In this document: in pieces, positions 1-7,725 of the stretch | Numbering within the stretch: the stretch's first letter is position 1 | Layout: each line of letters opens with the position of its first letter | Assembly (NCBI GenBank): GCA_902793125.1 | Contig: CADBCC010000009.1 | Coordinates: 1-64,000 of the forward strand | Length of the DNA stretch: 64,000 nt | Reading direction: 5' to 3' | From: an uncultured Ruminococcus sp. | GTDB lineage: Bacteria > Bacillota > Clostridia > Oscillospirales > Acutalibacteraceae | The notes under the pieces: model-generated | Database searches by the model: none | Seen by the model: the letters and a program-made list of their open reading frames with translations, nothing else | What the model was told of the DNA's origin: nothing | Program-made: the position numbers and the translations under genes

Positions 1-126
1 TAAACGATATGAGTAGCCTGTATTTTATTTACAATACAAATAATAGAAATACTCCGTGCTAAAATCCTTAAACAAATACTGTTAAGATCATTTTGCAGGG
101 AGCGAGTGGGAATAATTAACAAAAAT
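1..126. other. Left-edge non-coding sequence, nothing recognised
   Basis: No reading frame of useful length is open here: the frame running into the stop near position 119 is already closed by a TAA about 50 bases upstream. No tRNA or rRNA signature is visible. Because a strong plus-strand terminator follows directly, this is probably the 3' untranslated end of a transcript whose gene lies outside the window. Confidence 0.4.
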
Positions 127-166
127 CCCGAAACCTGCATAAACAGTAGGTTTCGGGCGTTTTTTT
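127..166 (+). terminator. Rho-independent terminator
   Basis: A perfect 10-bp stem (127-136 CCCGAAACCT with 148-157 AGGTTTCGGG) is followed by CG and a run of seven T. It faces plus-strand transcription coming from outside the left edge. The minus strand also reads into a short T-run, so it may work in both directions and also end the lipoprotein transcript. Confidence 0.85.
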
Positions 167-238
167 ATTTTGCCGTGGCATTAAATTGGCATTATAATAA
201 ATCCTTATATAGCTTTGACCCTCGTTATGAGGGACTTT

Positions 239-655
239 TTATTGCTTGAGCTTTTTTTCAAGTTCATTGCGTTTTTCTTTTATCTGCTCTTTGGTAGGTG
301 TTCCGTCGTATTCATTAAGATTGATATCGTGTCTAAGTATCGAAGATTTGGTTTCTATTGTATTATCATCGTAAAACTGATAATTTTTATCGAATCGTGC
401 TTCAACCATAGTTTCTACACCGAGTTTATTTAGAACCTTATCATTATAATCCTTAATTCTTTCAATAGTATTGTCCATACGTTTAACAGCTTCATCGTTG
501 AAAATTTTTCCGTCAAGAAATTCATCGCACGTTTCTAAAATCGCAACACCATAATTATATACTTCTTCCGATACAGTACTTGATTTGTTTCCGCATCCTG
601 ACAAAACCAAACCGGAAAGAATTAATACCATAAATAAAGTAATTGCTTTTTTCAT
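239..655 (-). CDS. Small predicted lipoprotein, function unknown
   Basis: A 138-residue protein with a classic type II signal: MKK, a hydrophobic stretch (about residues 4-18), then a lipobox LSGC with the lipidated Cys at about residue 21. It should therefore be exported and anchored to the outer face of the membrane. The mature part is hydrophilic, mostly helical by composition, and ends in a Lys/Glu-rich tail; I do not recognise a family. The start is supported by GAGGT 8 bases upstream on the minus strand. It lies downstream of a decayed NUDIX gene on the same strand, with no clear operon partner. Confidence 0.75.
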   Translation of the reverse strand: MKKAITLFMVLILSGLVLSGCGNKSSTVSEEVYNYGVAILETCDEFLDGKIFNDEAVKRMDNTIERIKDYNDKVLNKLGVETMVEARFDKNYQFYDDNTIETKSSILRHDINLNEYDGTPTKEQIKEKRNELEKKLKQ

Positions 656-740
656 TATAATACCTCGATTTTTTATAATTTCACGAAAAGAAATCTTTCA
701 TTAACATATTTGATACAGTAAATATCTTTTGTCATTTGTT

Positions 741-965
741 TTAATTAATCCTCTCATCCGTAATAATATGCTCGATCCCAGTATGGTCGGAAAGGAGATA
801 ATCCTTCAAAAAGCTCGGATAAACGGTATAGTTGTCCAATTCGTTTATCGGAATCCAGTGCATTGTTTCTCTGTCATTGAAATGCGTATAGCTATTGCTT
901 TTCAATTCCGTTGTACCTCTCGGCTTCATTAAATAATACAACGCGATTTCGTGACAGCTCAGACC
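741..965 (-). pseudogene. NUDIX hydrolase remnant, N-terminal half missing
   Basis: The open frame reads from just after an in-frame TAA (966-968) through SCHEIALYYLMKPR to RETMHWIPINEL, YTVYPSFLKDYL and IEHIITDE. This resembles the C-terminal half of small NUDIX hydrolases. The NUDIX box itself (GX5EX7REUXEEXGU) and the start region are absent, leaving about 75 codons where about 140-160 are usual. Any translation would have to start inside the domain, for example at the ATG at 941, and could not give an active enzyme. It follows the HTH/zinc-ribbon gene, 30 bases after its stop. The junction just upstream of codon GGT looks like a deletion point. Family assignment is from motif memory. Confidence 0.65.
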
Positions 966-995
966 TTAATCAAAAGCCATACCAATCACATCAAT

Positions 996-1439
996 TTATC
1001 TGTTTTTCCAGTAATTAAGCTTCGGAAGTCTTTCTTCCATACTTGCTCTTATCTGCTCCGCGGGGAACTGTTCGCTCGCGAACTGATTAACGCAAAAGTC
1101 AATCAATGTTTCCATATCGTCATAGGTGAATTTACCGTCCTTATAACACCACTGACAGTATTCCTCGTTAAATGTACCGTCGGGTTCTTTGCTTATTGCC
1201 GCGTCGTCAAGCGGCATACCGCAGCATTGGCAGATTAACTGTTTGGGTGAACCTAAAAGTGTATTAACCGATACGTTAAATTTCTTTGAAAGAATTTTTA
1301 ATTCATCCTCGTTCGGCGTTTTTTCGCCGTTTTCCCAGCTTATTAAATCCTCTGTTGAGACATTTAATTGCTGAGCCAGTTCCTCCTGAGAGAGATCCTT
1401 AAGAATTCTGTAGCTTTTAATTTCTTTTTCAAAAGACAT
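996..1439 (-). CDS. XRE-type HTH regulator with C-terminal zinc ribbon
   Basis: A 147-residue protein. Residues 1-65 form an XRE/Cro helix-turn-helix (LSQEELAQQLNVSTEDLISWENGEKTP). Residues about 75-110 form a zinc-ribbon-like module (CQCCGMPL, then EEYCQWCYKDG) of the putative zinc ribbon type often fused to such HTHs. It is probably a small DNA-binding regulator; its target is unknown. The start is the ATG at 1439 with GGAGGT 7 bases upstream; an upstream in-frame ATG would put the ribosome site inside the gene. It diverges from the nitroreductase, and both have recognisable promoters in the shared gap, so it may control that gene (inference). Confidence 0.8.
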   Translation of the reverse strand: MSFEKEIKSYRILKDLSQEELAQQLNVSTEDLISWENGEKTPNEDELKILSKKFNVSVNTLLGSPKQLICQCCGMPLDDAAISKEPDGTFNEEYCQWCYKDGKFTYDDMETLIDFCVNQFASEQFPAEQIRASMEERLPKLNYWKNR

Positions 1440-1466
1440 AATAGTACCTCCTTGGCTTTTAAAATA

Positions 1467-1495
1467 ATTATACAATTATAAATATAAAATATCAA
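1467..1495 (-). promoter_or_regulatory. Sigma-A promoter for the HTH/zinc-ribbon gene
   Basis: On the minus strand, -35 TTGATA (1490-1495) and -10 TATAAT (1467-1472) are separated by 17 bases. This is about 28 bases upstream of the start codon. Confidence 0.65.
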
Positions 1496-1515
1496 GTGAA
1501 TTGTATTATCAATGA

Positions 1516-1545
1516 TTGACTTTATATCTTTGTTTTTGATATAAT
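1516..1545 (+). promoter_or_regulatory. Sigma-A promoter for the nitroreductase gene
   Basis: -35 TTGACT (1516-1521), an 18-base spacer and -10 TATAAT (1540-1545), 30 bases upstream of the start codon. It diverges from the promoter of the neighbouring regulator. Confidence 0.7.
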
Positions 1546-1575
1546 AAATCATAGTTTAAACAGGAGGTAAATACT

Positions 1576-2118
1576 ATGCAGCTGATTAACGGAATAAAAG
1601 AAAGAAGAAGTATAAGAAAATATAACTCCGATAAAGTATCTAAAGATATTATCGAAAAGATAATTGACTCGGCGCGATACGCTCCGAGCTGGAAAAATTC
1701 CCAGACAGCGCGTTATTATATTGTAGTTGACGAGAATGTTAAATCTGAAATTGCTGAAAACGCTACGCTTAATTTTTCAAAGAATAAGAATAATATTGAC
1801 AGCGCGCCTGTGCTTGTAGTCCTTACGACAGTCGATAAAATCTCAGGCTACAATCCCGACGGTTCGGAAACTACTTCAAAAGGCGAGCATTGGCAGTCCT
1901 TTGACGCCGGAATTGCCTGCGAAGCGTTCTGTTTAACTGCGTATGAGTTCGGACTCGGTACGCTGATTATGGGAATATATGATGAGGATAAGGTAAAAGA
2001 AATTCTCAGTCTTCCGGAAAATGAAAAGGTATCCGCATTAATTGCTCTTGGTTATCCAAATGAACAGCCCAAAGCTCCGAAGCGTAAGGATATAGATGAA
2101 ATAGCAAAGTTTATATAA
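1576..2118 (+). CDS. Nitroreductase-family FMN oxidoreductase
   Basis: A 180-residue protein of the nitroreductase fold. It opens with INGIKERRSIRKY, where the RRSIRKY block contacts the FMN phosphate. The SARYAPSWKNSQ segment and the Gly-rich FGLGTLIMGIYDED region near residue 135 match the FMN-binding core. Such enzymes use NAD(P)H to reduce quinones, nitroaromatics or enones; the natural substrate cannot be read from sequence. GGAGGT lies 8 bases before the ATG. It is a single-gene unit with its own promoter and terminator, next to a divergent HTH regulator that could control it. Confidence 0.85.
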   Translation: MQLINGIKERRSIRKYNSDKVSKDIIEKIIDSARYAPSWKNSQTARYYIVVDENVKSEIAENATLNFSKNKNNIDSAPVLVVLTTVDKISGYNPDGSETTSKGEHWQSFDAGIACEAFCLTAYEFGLGTLIMGIYDEDKVKEILSLPENEKVSALIALGYPNEQPKAPKRKDIDEIAKFI

Positions 2119-2126
2119 TTAAAGTA

Positions 2127-2155
2127 ATGAGGTTGGTTTTTCCAACCTCATTTTT
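2127..2155 (+). terminator. Rho-independent terminator after the nitroreductase gene
   Basis: A 10-bp stem ATGAGGTTGG (2127-2136) / CCAACCTCAT (2142-2151) with a T5 loop and a short T-run. Confidence 0.85.
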
Positions 2156-2182
2156 GTAACTGTTAATTCTTAAAAATAATCA

Positions 2183-2194
2183 AAACGTACGTTT
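2183..2194. repeat. Perfect 12-bp palindrome upstream of pyrE
   Basis: AAACGTACGTTT is its own reverse complement and lies in the gap between the nitroreductase terminator and pyrE. It could be an operator half-site pair. I recognise no regulator, and a chance palindrome is possible. Confidence 0.3.
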
Positions 2195-2289
2195 ATATTA
2201 CAGTTGTGTTGTATTTCTTTACTTTCCACAATATCTTGTGTTATAGTACAAAAGTAAAAATGTGTAAGAATGTCTCAGGAGGTAGCGTT

Positions 2290-2964
2290 ATGGAAAAGTA
2301 TAAACAGGAATTTATAGAGTTTATGGTTGATTGCCAGGTTTTAAAATTCGGAGATTTTGTTACTAAGAGCGGAAGAAAAACTCCGTTTTTTGTAAACACC
2401 GGTTTTTACCGCACGGGCTCTCAGCTTAAAAAGCTCGGCGAATATTACGCGGAAGCTATTAATAATAAGTTCGGACTTGATTTTGATGTTCTTTTCGGAC
2501 CTGCCTATAAAGGCATTCCGCTTTCCGTTACAGCTTCAATAGCAATTGCCGATAAGTTCGGAAAAGATATAAAATACTGCTCAAACCGAAAGGAAGTTAA
2601 AGACCACGGTGATACGGGAATACTTCTCGGAAGCCCGATTTTCGACGGTGATAAGGTTGTTATTATTGAGGATGTAACCACAGCGGGTACTTCCATAAAC
2701 GAAACTCTGCCTATTATAATGGCTCAGGGCGATGTTAATCCTATTGGTCTTGTAGTTTCCGTTGACCGAATGGAAAGAGGTCAGGGCGAAAAATCAGCTC
2801 TTTCCGAAATCGAAGAAAAATTCGGACTTAAAACAACAGCTATAGTTACTATGGCTGAGGTTGTAGAGCATCTTTATAATAAGGAATATAAAGGTAAAGT
2901 TATTATTGATGATAAGCTAAAGTCAGCTATCGACGATTATTACGCGAAATACGGTGTAAAATAA
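2290..2964 (+). CDS. pyrE: Orotate phosphoribosyltransferase
   Basis: A 224-residue cytosolic enzyme converting orotate and PRPP to orotidine 5'-monophosphate in pyrimidine synthesis. The PRPP-binding loop VVIIEDVTTAGTSINE is near residues 122-137; the N-terminal KFGDFVTKSGRKTPFF and LFGPAYKGIPL segments match bacterial PyrE. The start is the ATG at 2290, 8 bases after AGGAGGT; an ATG 84 bases upstream opens a longer frame, but that extension is not PyrE-like. No PyrR attenuator-like hairpin series is visible upstream, and the other pyr genes are not in the window. radC follows after 32 bases. Confidence 0.93.
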   Translation: MEKYKQEFIEFMVDCQVLKFGDFVTKSGRKTPFFVNTGFYRTGSQLKKLGEYYAEAINNKFGLDFDVLFGPAYKGIPLSVTASIAIADKFGKDIKYCSNRKEVKDHGDTGILLGSPIFDGDKVVIIEDVTTAGTSINETLPIIMAQGDVNPIGLVVSVDRMERGQGEKSALSEIEEKFGLKTTAIVTMAEVVEHLYNKEYKGKVIIDDKLKSAIDDYYAKYGVK

Positions 2965-2996
2965 GAAAAGCCTATTTGCGGGAGAGGAGTGATTGT

Positions 2997-3716
2997 ATGG
3001 CTGAGAAAAACCTACATAAAGGCCACAGACAACGTCTGCGCGAGTTATACCTAAAAGAAGGTATTGATAATTTTAACGACCACCAGGCGCTTGAACTGCT
3101 TCTTTTTTACGCTATTCCTCAGCGCGATACAAATCCTTTATCTCATAAGCTTTTAGATGAATTCGGTTCTTTGTCCGCTGTTTTTGACGCTCCGGTTTCC
3201 CAGCTTAAACGCGTCGGACTTACGGAAAACACAATCGCTCTTTTAAAGCTGATTCCCGATTTTTCACGGCTTTATAATATGGATAGATCAGATTATAATA
3301 AAAAACGTGTTGAAATCAGCAGGCTTTGCGAATATTTCAGACCTAAGTTTATCGGAAGAACAAACGAAGTTATGTATTTGCTTCTTTTGGATGGGAAATA
3401 TAAAGAAGTTTACTGCGGAATTATTTCCAAAGGTTCAAGCAATACAACTGATGTTCCTATTTCAAAAATATTAGAGTACTCGGTTATGTATAATGCCGAT
3501 TATATTGTTATAGCTCATAATCATCCCGACGGAATAGCATTACCCTCAAAAGCTGATTTAAAAACGACAAAAATGATATTTGACGCGTTAAGACTTATGA
3601 ACAAACGTTTAATTGACCATATTATTGTATGCGAGGATGACGAAGTATCATTGGCTCAAAGTACAATTTACGGCAGAGGAATATTTTTCAGCGATAAAAA
3701 TGACGGTAAAAAGTAG
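2997..3716 (+). CDS. radC: RadC/JAB-domain DNA repair-associated protein
   Basis: A 239-residue protein: an N-terminal helix-hairpin-helix-like part ([29 protein letters not shown]) and a C-terminal JAB/MPN metalloprotein domain with the zinc motif HNHPDG followed by S-x2-D (about residues 175-188). The family is called RadC, but its biochemical role is unproven. The ATG at 2997 is preceded by GAGGAG. The order pyrE-radC-uvrB, with gaps of 32 and 26 bases, suggests co-transcription and a repair context. Confidence 0.88.
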   Translation: MAEKNLHKGHRQRLRELYLKEGIDNFNDHQALELLLFYAIPQRDTNPLSHKLLDEFGSLSAVFDAPVSQLKRVGLTENTIALLKLIPDFSRLYNMDRSDYNKKRVEISRLCEYFRPKFIGRTNEVMYLLLLDGKYKEVYCGIISKGSSNTTDVPISKILEYSVMYNADYIVIAHNHPDGIALPSKADLKTTKMIFDALRLMNKRLIDHIIVCEDDEVSLAQSTIYGRGIFFSDKNDGKK

Positions 3717-3742
3717 TTTTAAATAATATAAAAGGTGATGAA

Positions 3743-5704
3743 ATGGGAGAATTTAAAATTCATTCTTCCTATAAGCCCACAGGCGATCAGCCGCAGGCTA
3801 TAGATAAAATTGCGAAAAGTATATTAAACGGCAACAGAGAACAGATTTTGCTCGGAGTAACTGGTTCGGGTAAAACATTTACTATGGCTAATATTATTGA
3901 GAAGGTTCAGAAACCAACCTTAATTTTAGCTCATAATAAAACTTTAGCGGCTCAGCTATGTTCTGAGTTCCAGTCTTTCTTTCCCGAAAACGCCGTTGAG
4001 TATTTTGTAAGTTACTATGATTATTATCAGCCCGAGGCATATGTTCCTACTACCGATACTTATATAGAAAAAGACAGTTCAATTAACGATGAAATAGATA
4101 AACTCCGCCACAGCGCCACGCTTGCGTTATCCGAAAGACGCGATGTTATTATAGTCGCTTCCGTTTCCTGTATATACAGTCTCGGAAACCCGATTGACTA
4201 TCGTAATATGGTGATTTCTCTTCGGCCAGGTATGGAGAAAAGCAGAGAGTCGCTTATAAAAAAGCTTGTTGAACTCCAGTATGAAAGAAACGACGAAAGT
4301 TTTACACGTAATAAATTCCGTGTAAGAGGGGATACGCTTGAGATTTTTCCTGCAGCTTCGGGCGACAGGATAATAAGAGTTGAGTTTTTCGGAGACGAAA
4401 TTGATCGCATAAGCGAGATTAATCCCTTAACGGGAGAGCTCTTAGGAACATTACGCCACGCAGCGATTTATCCTGCTTCGCATTATATTGTATCAAGAGA
4501 TAAATTGCTTGAATCAGTTGATGAAATAAAGAGAGAGCTTGCTGAAAGAATAGAGTATTTTCAATCTAAAGGAAAACTCCTTGAAGCGCAAAGAATTGAA
4601 CAGAGAACGAATTACGATATAGATATGCTCCTTGAAACTGGATTCTGCAGCGGAATAGAAAACTATTCAAGAATAATGTCAGGCAGAAAACCCGGTTCTT
4701 CTCCGTATACTTTGCTTAACTATTTTCCCGATGACTTTTTATTATTTGTTGATGAGTCGCATGTAACTCTTCCGCAGGTCAGGGGAATGTACGCGGGAGA
4801 CCGCGCCCGTAAAAAAAGTCTTATTGATTTTGGGTTCAGACTCCCGTCGGCATATGATAACCGACCGCTGAATTTTGATGAGTTTTACGATAGAATTAAC
4901 CAGGTGTGTTTTGTATCCGCTACTCCGGGTGACTTTGAAAAAGAAAAAAGCGCTCTTGTCGCGGAACAGATTATACGCCCGACAGGTCTGTTGGATCCTG
5001 AGATAAGCGTACGGCCGACCGAAGGTCAGCTTGATGATCTTATTTCAGAGATAAATATAAGGGTAGCTAAAAAAGAACGAACGCTTATTACAACTCTTAC
5101 TAAGAAAATGGCCGAGGACTTAACCGCGTATCTTATCGAAATGGGAATTAAAGTAAAATATATGCACCATGATATTGATACCGTTGAGCGAATGGAAATA
5201 ATCCGTGATTTGCGTCTCGGTGAATTTGATGTACTTGTCGGAATTAACCTGCTAAGAGAAGGTCTTGATATTCCCGAAGTTTCTCTTGTCGCGATTTTAG
5301 ACGCCGATAAAGAAGGTTTTTTACGTTCGGAGAAAAGTCTTATACAAACAATAGGAAGAGCCGCGCGTAACAGCGAAGGTACCGTAATTATGTACGCGGA
5401 CAGCGTGACTCCCTCTATGAAAAACGCCATTGTTGAAACAAACCGAAGACGAGATATTCAGCAAAAATATAACGCTGAAAATAATATTACTCCGAAAACA
5501 ATTGTTAAAGATGTCAGCGATATTATCGAAATATCCACACACGACGATGATGAGTTTAAAAACATTAAAAAGATGTCCCGAAAAGAAAGGGAACAGCTTA
5601 TTAAAAATTTACAGCGTGAAATGCGCGCCGCGGCAAAGTTGCTCGAGTTTGAACACGCCGCGTATCTGAGAGATAAAATAAAAAAACTACGAGGTGAAAA
5701 GTAG
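3743..5704 (+). CDS. uvrB: Excinuclease ABC subunit B
   Basis: A 653-residue damage-verification helicase of nucleotide excision repair, partner of UvrA and UvrC. Visible features: Walker A GVTGSGKT (about residues 38-45), the beta-hairpin region with [12 protein letters not shown] (about 93-104), DESHVTLPQ, helicase motifs including [14 protein letters not shown] and QTIGRAARN, and a C-terminal UVR motif ([19 protein letters not shown]) that contacts UvrC. Length is usual. The ATG follows AAAGGTGATGAA. Its TAG stop shares one base with the GTG start of the following topoisomerase gene, so the two are translationally coupled. Confidence 0.97.
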   Translation: MGEFKIHSSYKPTGDQPQAIDKIAKSILNGNREQILLGVTGSGKTFTMANIIEKVQKPTLILAHNKTLAAQLCSEFQSFFPENAVEYFVSYYDYYQPEAYVPTTDTYIEKDSSINDEIDKLRHSATLALSERRDVIIVASVSCIYSLGNPIDYRNMVISLRPGMEKSRESLIKKLVELQYERNDESFTRNKFRVRGDTLEIFPAASGDRIIRVEFFGDEIDRISEINPLTGELLGTLRHAAIYPASHYIVSRDKLLESVDEIKRELAERIEYFQSKGKLLEAQRIEQRTNYDIDMLLETGFCSGIENYSRIMSGRKPGSSPYTLLNYFPDDFLLFVDESHVTLPQVRGMYAGDRARKKSLIDFGFRLPSAYDNRPLNFDEFYDRINQVCFVSATPGDFEKEKSALVAEQIIRPTGLLDPEISVRPTEGQLDDLISEINIRVAKKERTLITTLTKKMAEDLTAYLIEMGIKVKYMHHDIDTVERMEIIRDLRLGEFDVLVGINLLREGLDIPEVSLVAILDADKEGFLRSEKSLIQTIGRAARNSEGTVIMYADSVTPSMKNAIVETNRRRDIQQKYNAENNITPKTIVKDVSDIIEISTHDDDEFKNIKKMSRKEREQLIKNLQREMRAAAKLLEFEHAAYLRDKIKKLRGEK

Positions 5705-7689
5705 TGACTAAAAGAAAAGCAAACGATTATAATGACGATAGTATTTCCTCATTAAGCGGGGCTGATCGTGTCCGTAAAAGACCTGCTGTAATCTTCGGTT
5801 CCGACGGTATTGAGGGATGTCAGCATTCCGTGTTTGAGATACTTTCGAACTCAATTGATGAAGCGCGTGAGGGATACGGACGCCAGATTCAGGTTACACG
5901 TTATTCCGACGGCTCTTATGAAGTTGAAGACCACGGACGAGGTATTCCTGTCGGCTATAATAAAAATGAAGATAAAATGAACTGGGAACTGCTTTTCTGC
6001 GAGATGTACGCCGGAGGTAAGTACAATAACAACGACGGGGATAACTACGAGTTTTCTTTGGGACTTAACGGCTTAGGCCTTTGTTCAACTCAGTACGCTT
6101 CCGAATATATGGACGTTGAAATTAAGCGCGACGGCTTTAAATACTCGCTTCATTTTGAGCACGGCGAAAATATCGGCGGTCTTAAAAAAGAAGAATATAA
6201 TAAACGGGATACAGGCTCAAAAATCCATTGGAAGCCTGATATTGATGTCTTTACCGATATAGACGTAAGCGCTGAGTATTTTATGGATATTATGAAACGT
6301 CAGGCTATTGTAAACGCGGGGGTTGAGTTTATTTTCCGAAATCAGAACGGAAGAAGTTTTGACGTTACAAAATATAATTATGTAAACGGTATTGAGGATC
6401 ATATTAAAGAAGTTGTGGGAGAGGACGCTTTAAGTTCCGTTCAGTATTGGGAAACCGAGCGCAAAGTGCGCGACAGAGCTGACAAACCCGAGTATAAATG
6501 TAAAATTTGCGTATCCTGCGCTTTTTCAAATAAAATCGCTCAAACCGAATACTATCATAACTCAAGCTGGCTCGAATACGGCGGCGCTCCCGAAAAAGCT
6601 GTTAAAAACGCTTTTGTATATATGATAGATTCCTACCTGAAAAAGAATAATAAATATAATAAATCTGAATCCAAGATTAATTTTGCCGATGTTCAAGATT
6701 GCCTTGTTTTGTGCATTTCATCTTTTTCGAGTGTAACTTCTTACGAAAACCAGACTAAAAAAGCAATTACAAACAAAGGCATCCAGGAAGCTATGACAGA
6801 TTTTCTGCGTCATAGTCTTGAAATCTATTTTATTGAGAATCCGCTCGAAGCTGAGCGTATAACAAATCAGGTCTTAATCAATAAAAGAAGCCGCGAAAAC
6901 GCTGAAAAAACCCGTCTTAATATTAAGAAAAAACTTACGGGTAATCTTGATATTACAAACCGTATTAATAAATTTGTTGATTGCCGGAGTAAGGACGTTA
7001 ATGAACGTGAAGTGTTTATTGTTGAGGGTGACTCGGCTTTAGGCGCATGTAAACAAGCTCGTGATCCTGATTTTCAGGCTATCATACCGCTTCGAGGTAA
7101 AATCCTTAATTGTCTTAAGGCTGATTACGATAAGATTTTTAAGAGCGATATTATTACCGATTTATTAAAAGTTCTCGGCTGCGGAGTTGAAGTTAAATCC
7201 AAAGCAAATAAAAACCTCTCAAACTTTGATATGAACAATCTTCGCTGGAATAAGGTTATCATTTGTACCGATGCCGATGTTGACGGTTTTCATATAAGAA
7301 CTTTGGTACTTACAATGCTTTACCGTCTTACGCCGACTCTTATAAAAGAGGGCAAGGTGTATATAGCTGAATCGCCTTTATATGAAATAAATACTAAAGA
7401 TAAAGTTTATTTTGCGTATGATGAAGTTGAAAAAGACAGATATATAAACGAAATCGGTAAGCAGAAATATACAATTCAGAGAAGTAAAGGTCTTGGTGAA
7501 AACGAACCTGAAATGATGAGCCTTACTACTATGAACCCGTCAACAAGAAGACTTATTAAAGTTATGCCCGATTCCGCCGAACAGACCGCGGCAATATTCG
7601 ATACTTTGCTCGGAGATAATTTACAGGGCAGAAAAGATTTTATAGTAGACCACGGTGCTGATTATATAGATCAGCTTGACGTAAGCTGA
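5704..7689 (+). CDS. Divergent type II topoisomerase, B subunit (ParE/GyrB-like)
   Basis: A 661-residue ATPase/TOPRIM subunit. The GHKL ATPase keeps Glu-Asn (EILSNSIDEA), D-x-GRGIP and a variant G-loop (LGLNGLGL). The transducer keeps QTK (ENQTKKAI). TOPRIM keeps the Glu and DxDxDG (VEGDSALGA, TDADVDGFHIR). Several normally invariant residues differ: EGDSAGG becomes EGDSALG and GGLHGVG becomes LGLNGLG. It is probably the decatenating partner of the A subunit encoded 36 bases downstream. The GTG start overlaps the uvrB stop by one base, and GAGGTG lies 8 bases before it. The canonical gyrB is presumably elsewhere. Whether it acts as topo IV, gyrase or something specialised cannot be settled from sequence. 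Confidence 0.85.
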   Translation: MTKRKANDYNDDSISSLSGADRVRKRPAVIFGSDGIEGCQHSVFEILSNSIDEAREGYGRQIQVTRYSDGSYEVEDHGRGIPVGYNKNEDKMNWELLFCEMYAGGKYNNNDGDNYEFSLGLNGLGLCSTQYASEYMDVEIKRDGFKYSLHFEHGENIGGLKKEEYNKRDTGSKIHWKPDIDVFTDIDVSAEYFMDIMKRQAIVNAGVEFIFRNQNGRSFDVTKYNYVNGIEDHIKEVVGEDALSSVQYWETERKVRDRADKPEYKCKICVSCAFSNKIAQTEYYHNSSWLEYGGAPEKAVKNAFVYMIDSYLKKNNKYNKSESKINFADVQDCLVLCISSFSSVTSYENQTKKAITNKGIQEAMTDFLRHSLEIYFIENPLEAERITNQVLINKRSRENAEKTRLNIKKKLTGNLDITNRINKFVDCRSKDVNEREVFIVEGDSALGACKQARDPDFQAIIPLRGKILNCLKADYDKIFKSDIITDLLKVLGCGVEVKSKANKNLSNFDMNNLRWNKVIICTDADVDGFHIRTLVLTMLYRLTPTLIKEGKVYIAESPLYEINTKDKVYFAYDEVEKDRYINEIGKQKYTIQRSKGLGENEPEMMSLTTMNPSTRRLIKVMPDSAEQTAAIFDTLLGDNLQGRKDFIVDHGADYIDQLDVS

Positions 7690-7725
7690 TTACAGCATTA
7701 ATACCTTATAACGGAAGGTGATTAT

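Noticed and set aside
219..240. CCCTC/GAGGG hairpin with a T-run near the end of the lipoprotein gene
   Set aside because: Only a 5-bp stem, and its T-run is on the plus strand, where no gene ends; not enough to call a terminator.
215..433. Open frame on the plus strand opposite the small lipoprotein gene
   Set aside because: No ribosome site or family match, and the opposite strand has a signal peptide, lipobox and good ribosome site.
5026..5430. A 134-codon minus-strand frame inside uvrB
   Set aside because: Ser/Ile-rich composition typical of antisense reading of a coding gene; uvrB motifs are intact on the other strand.
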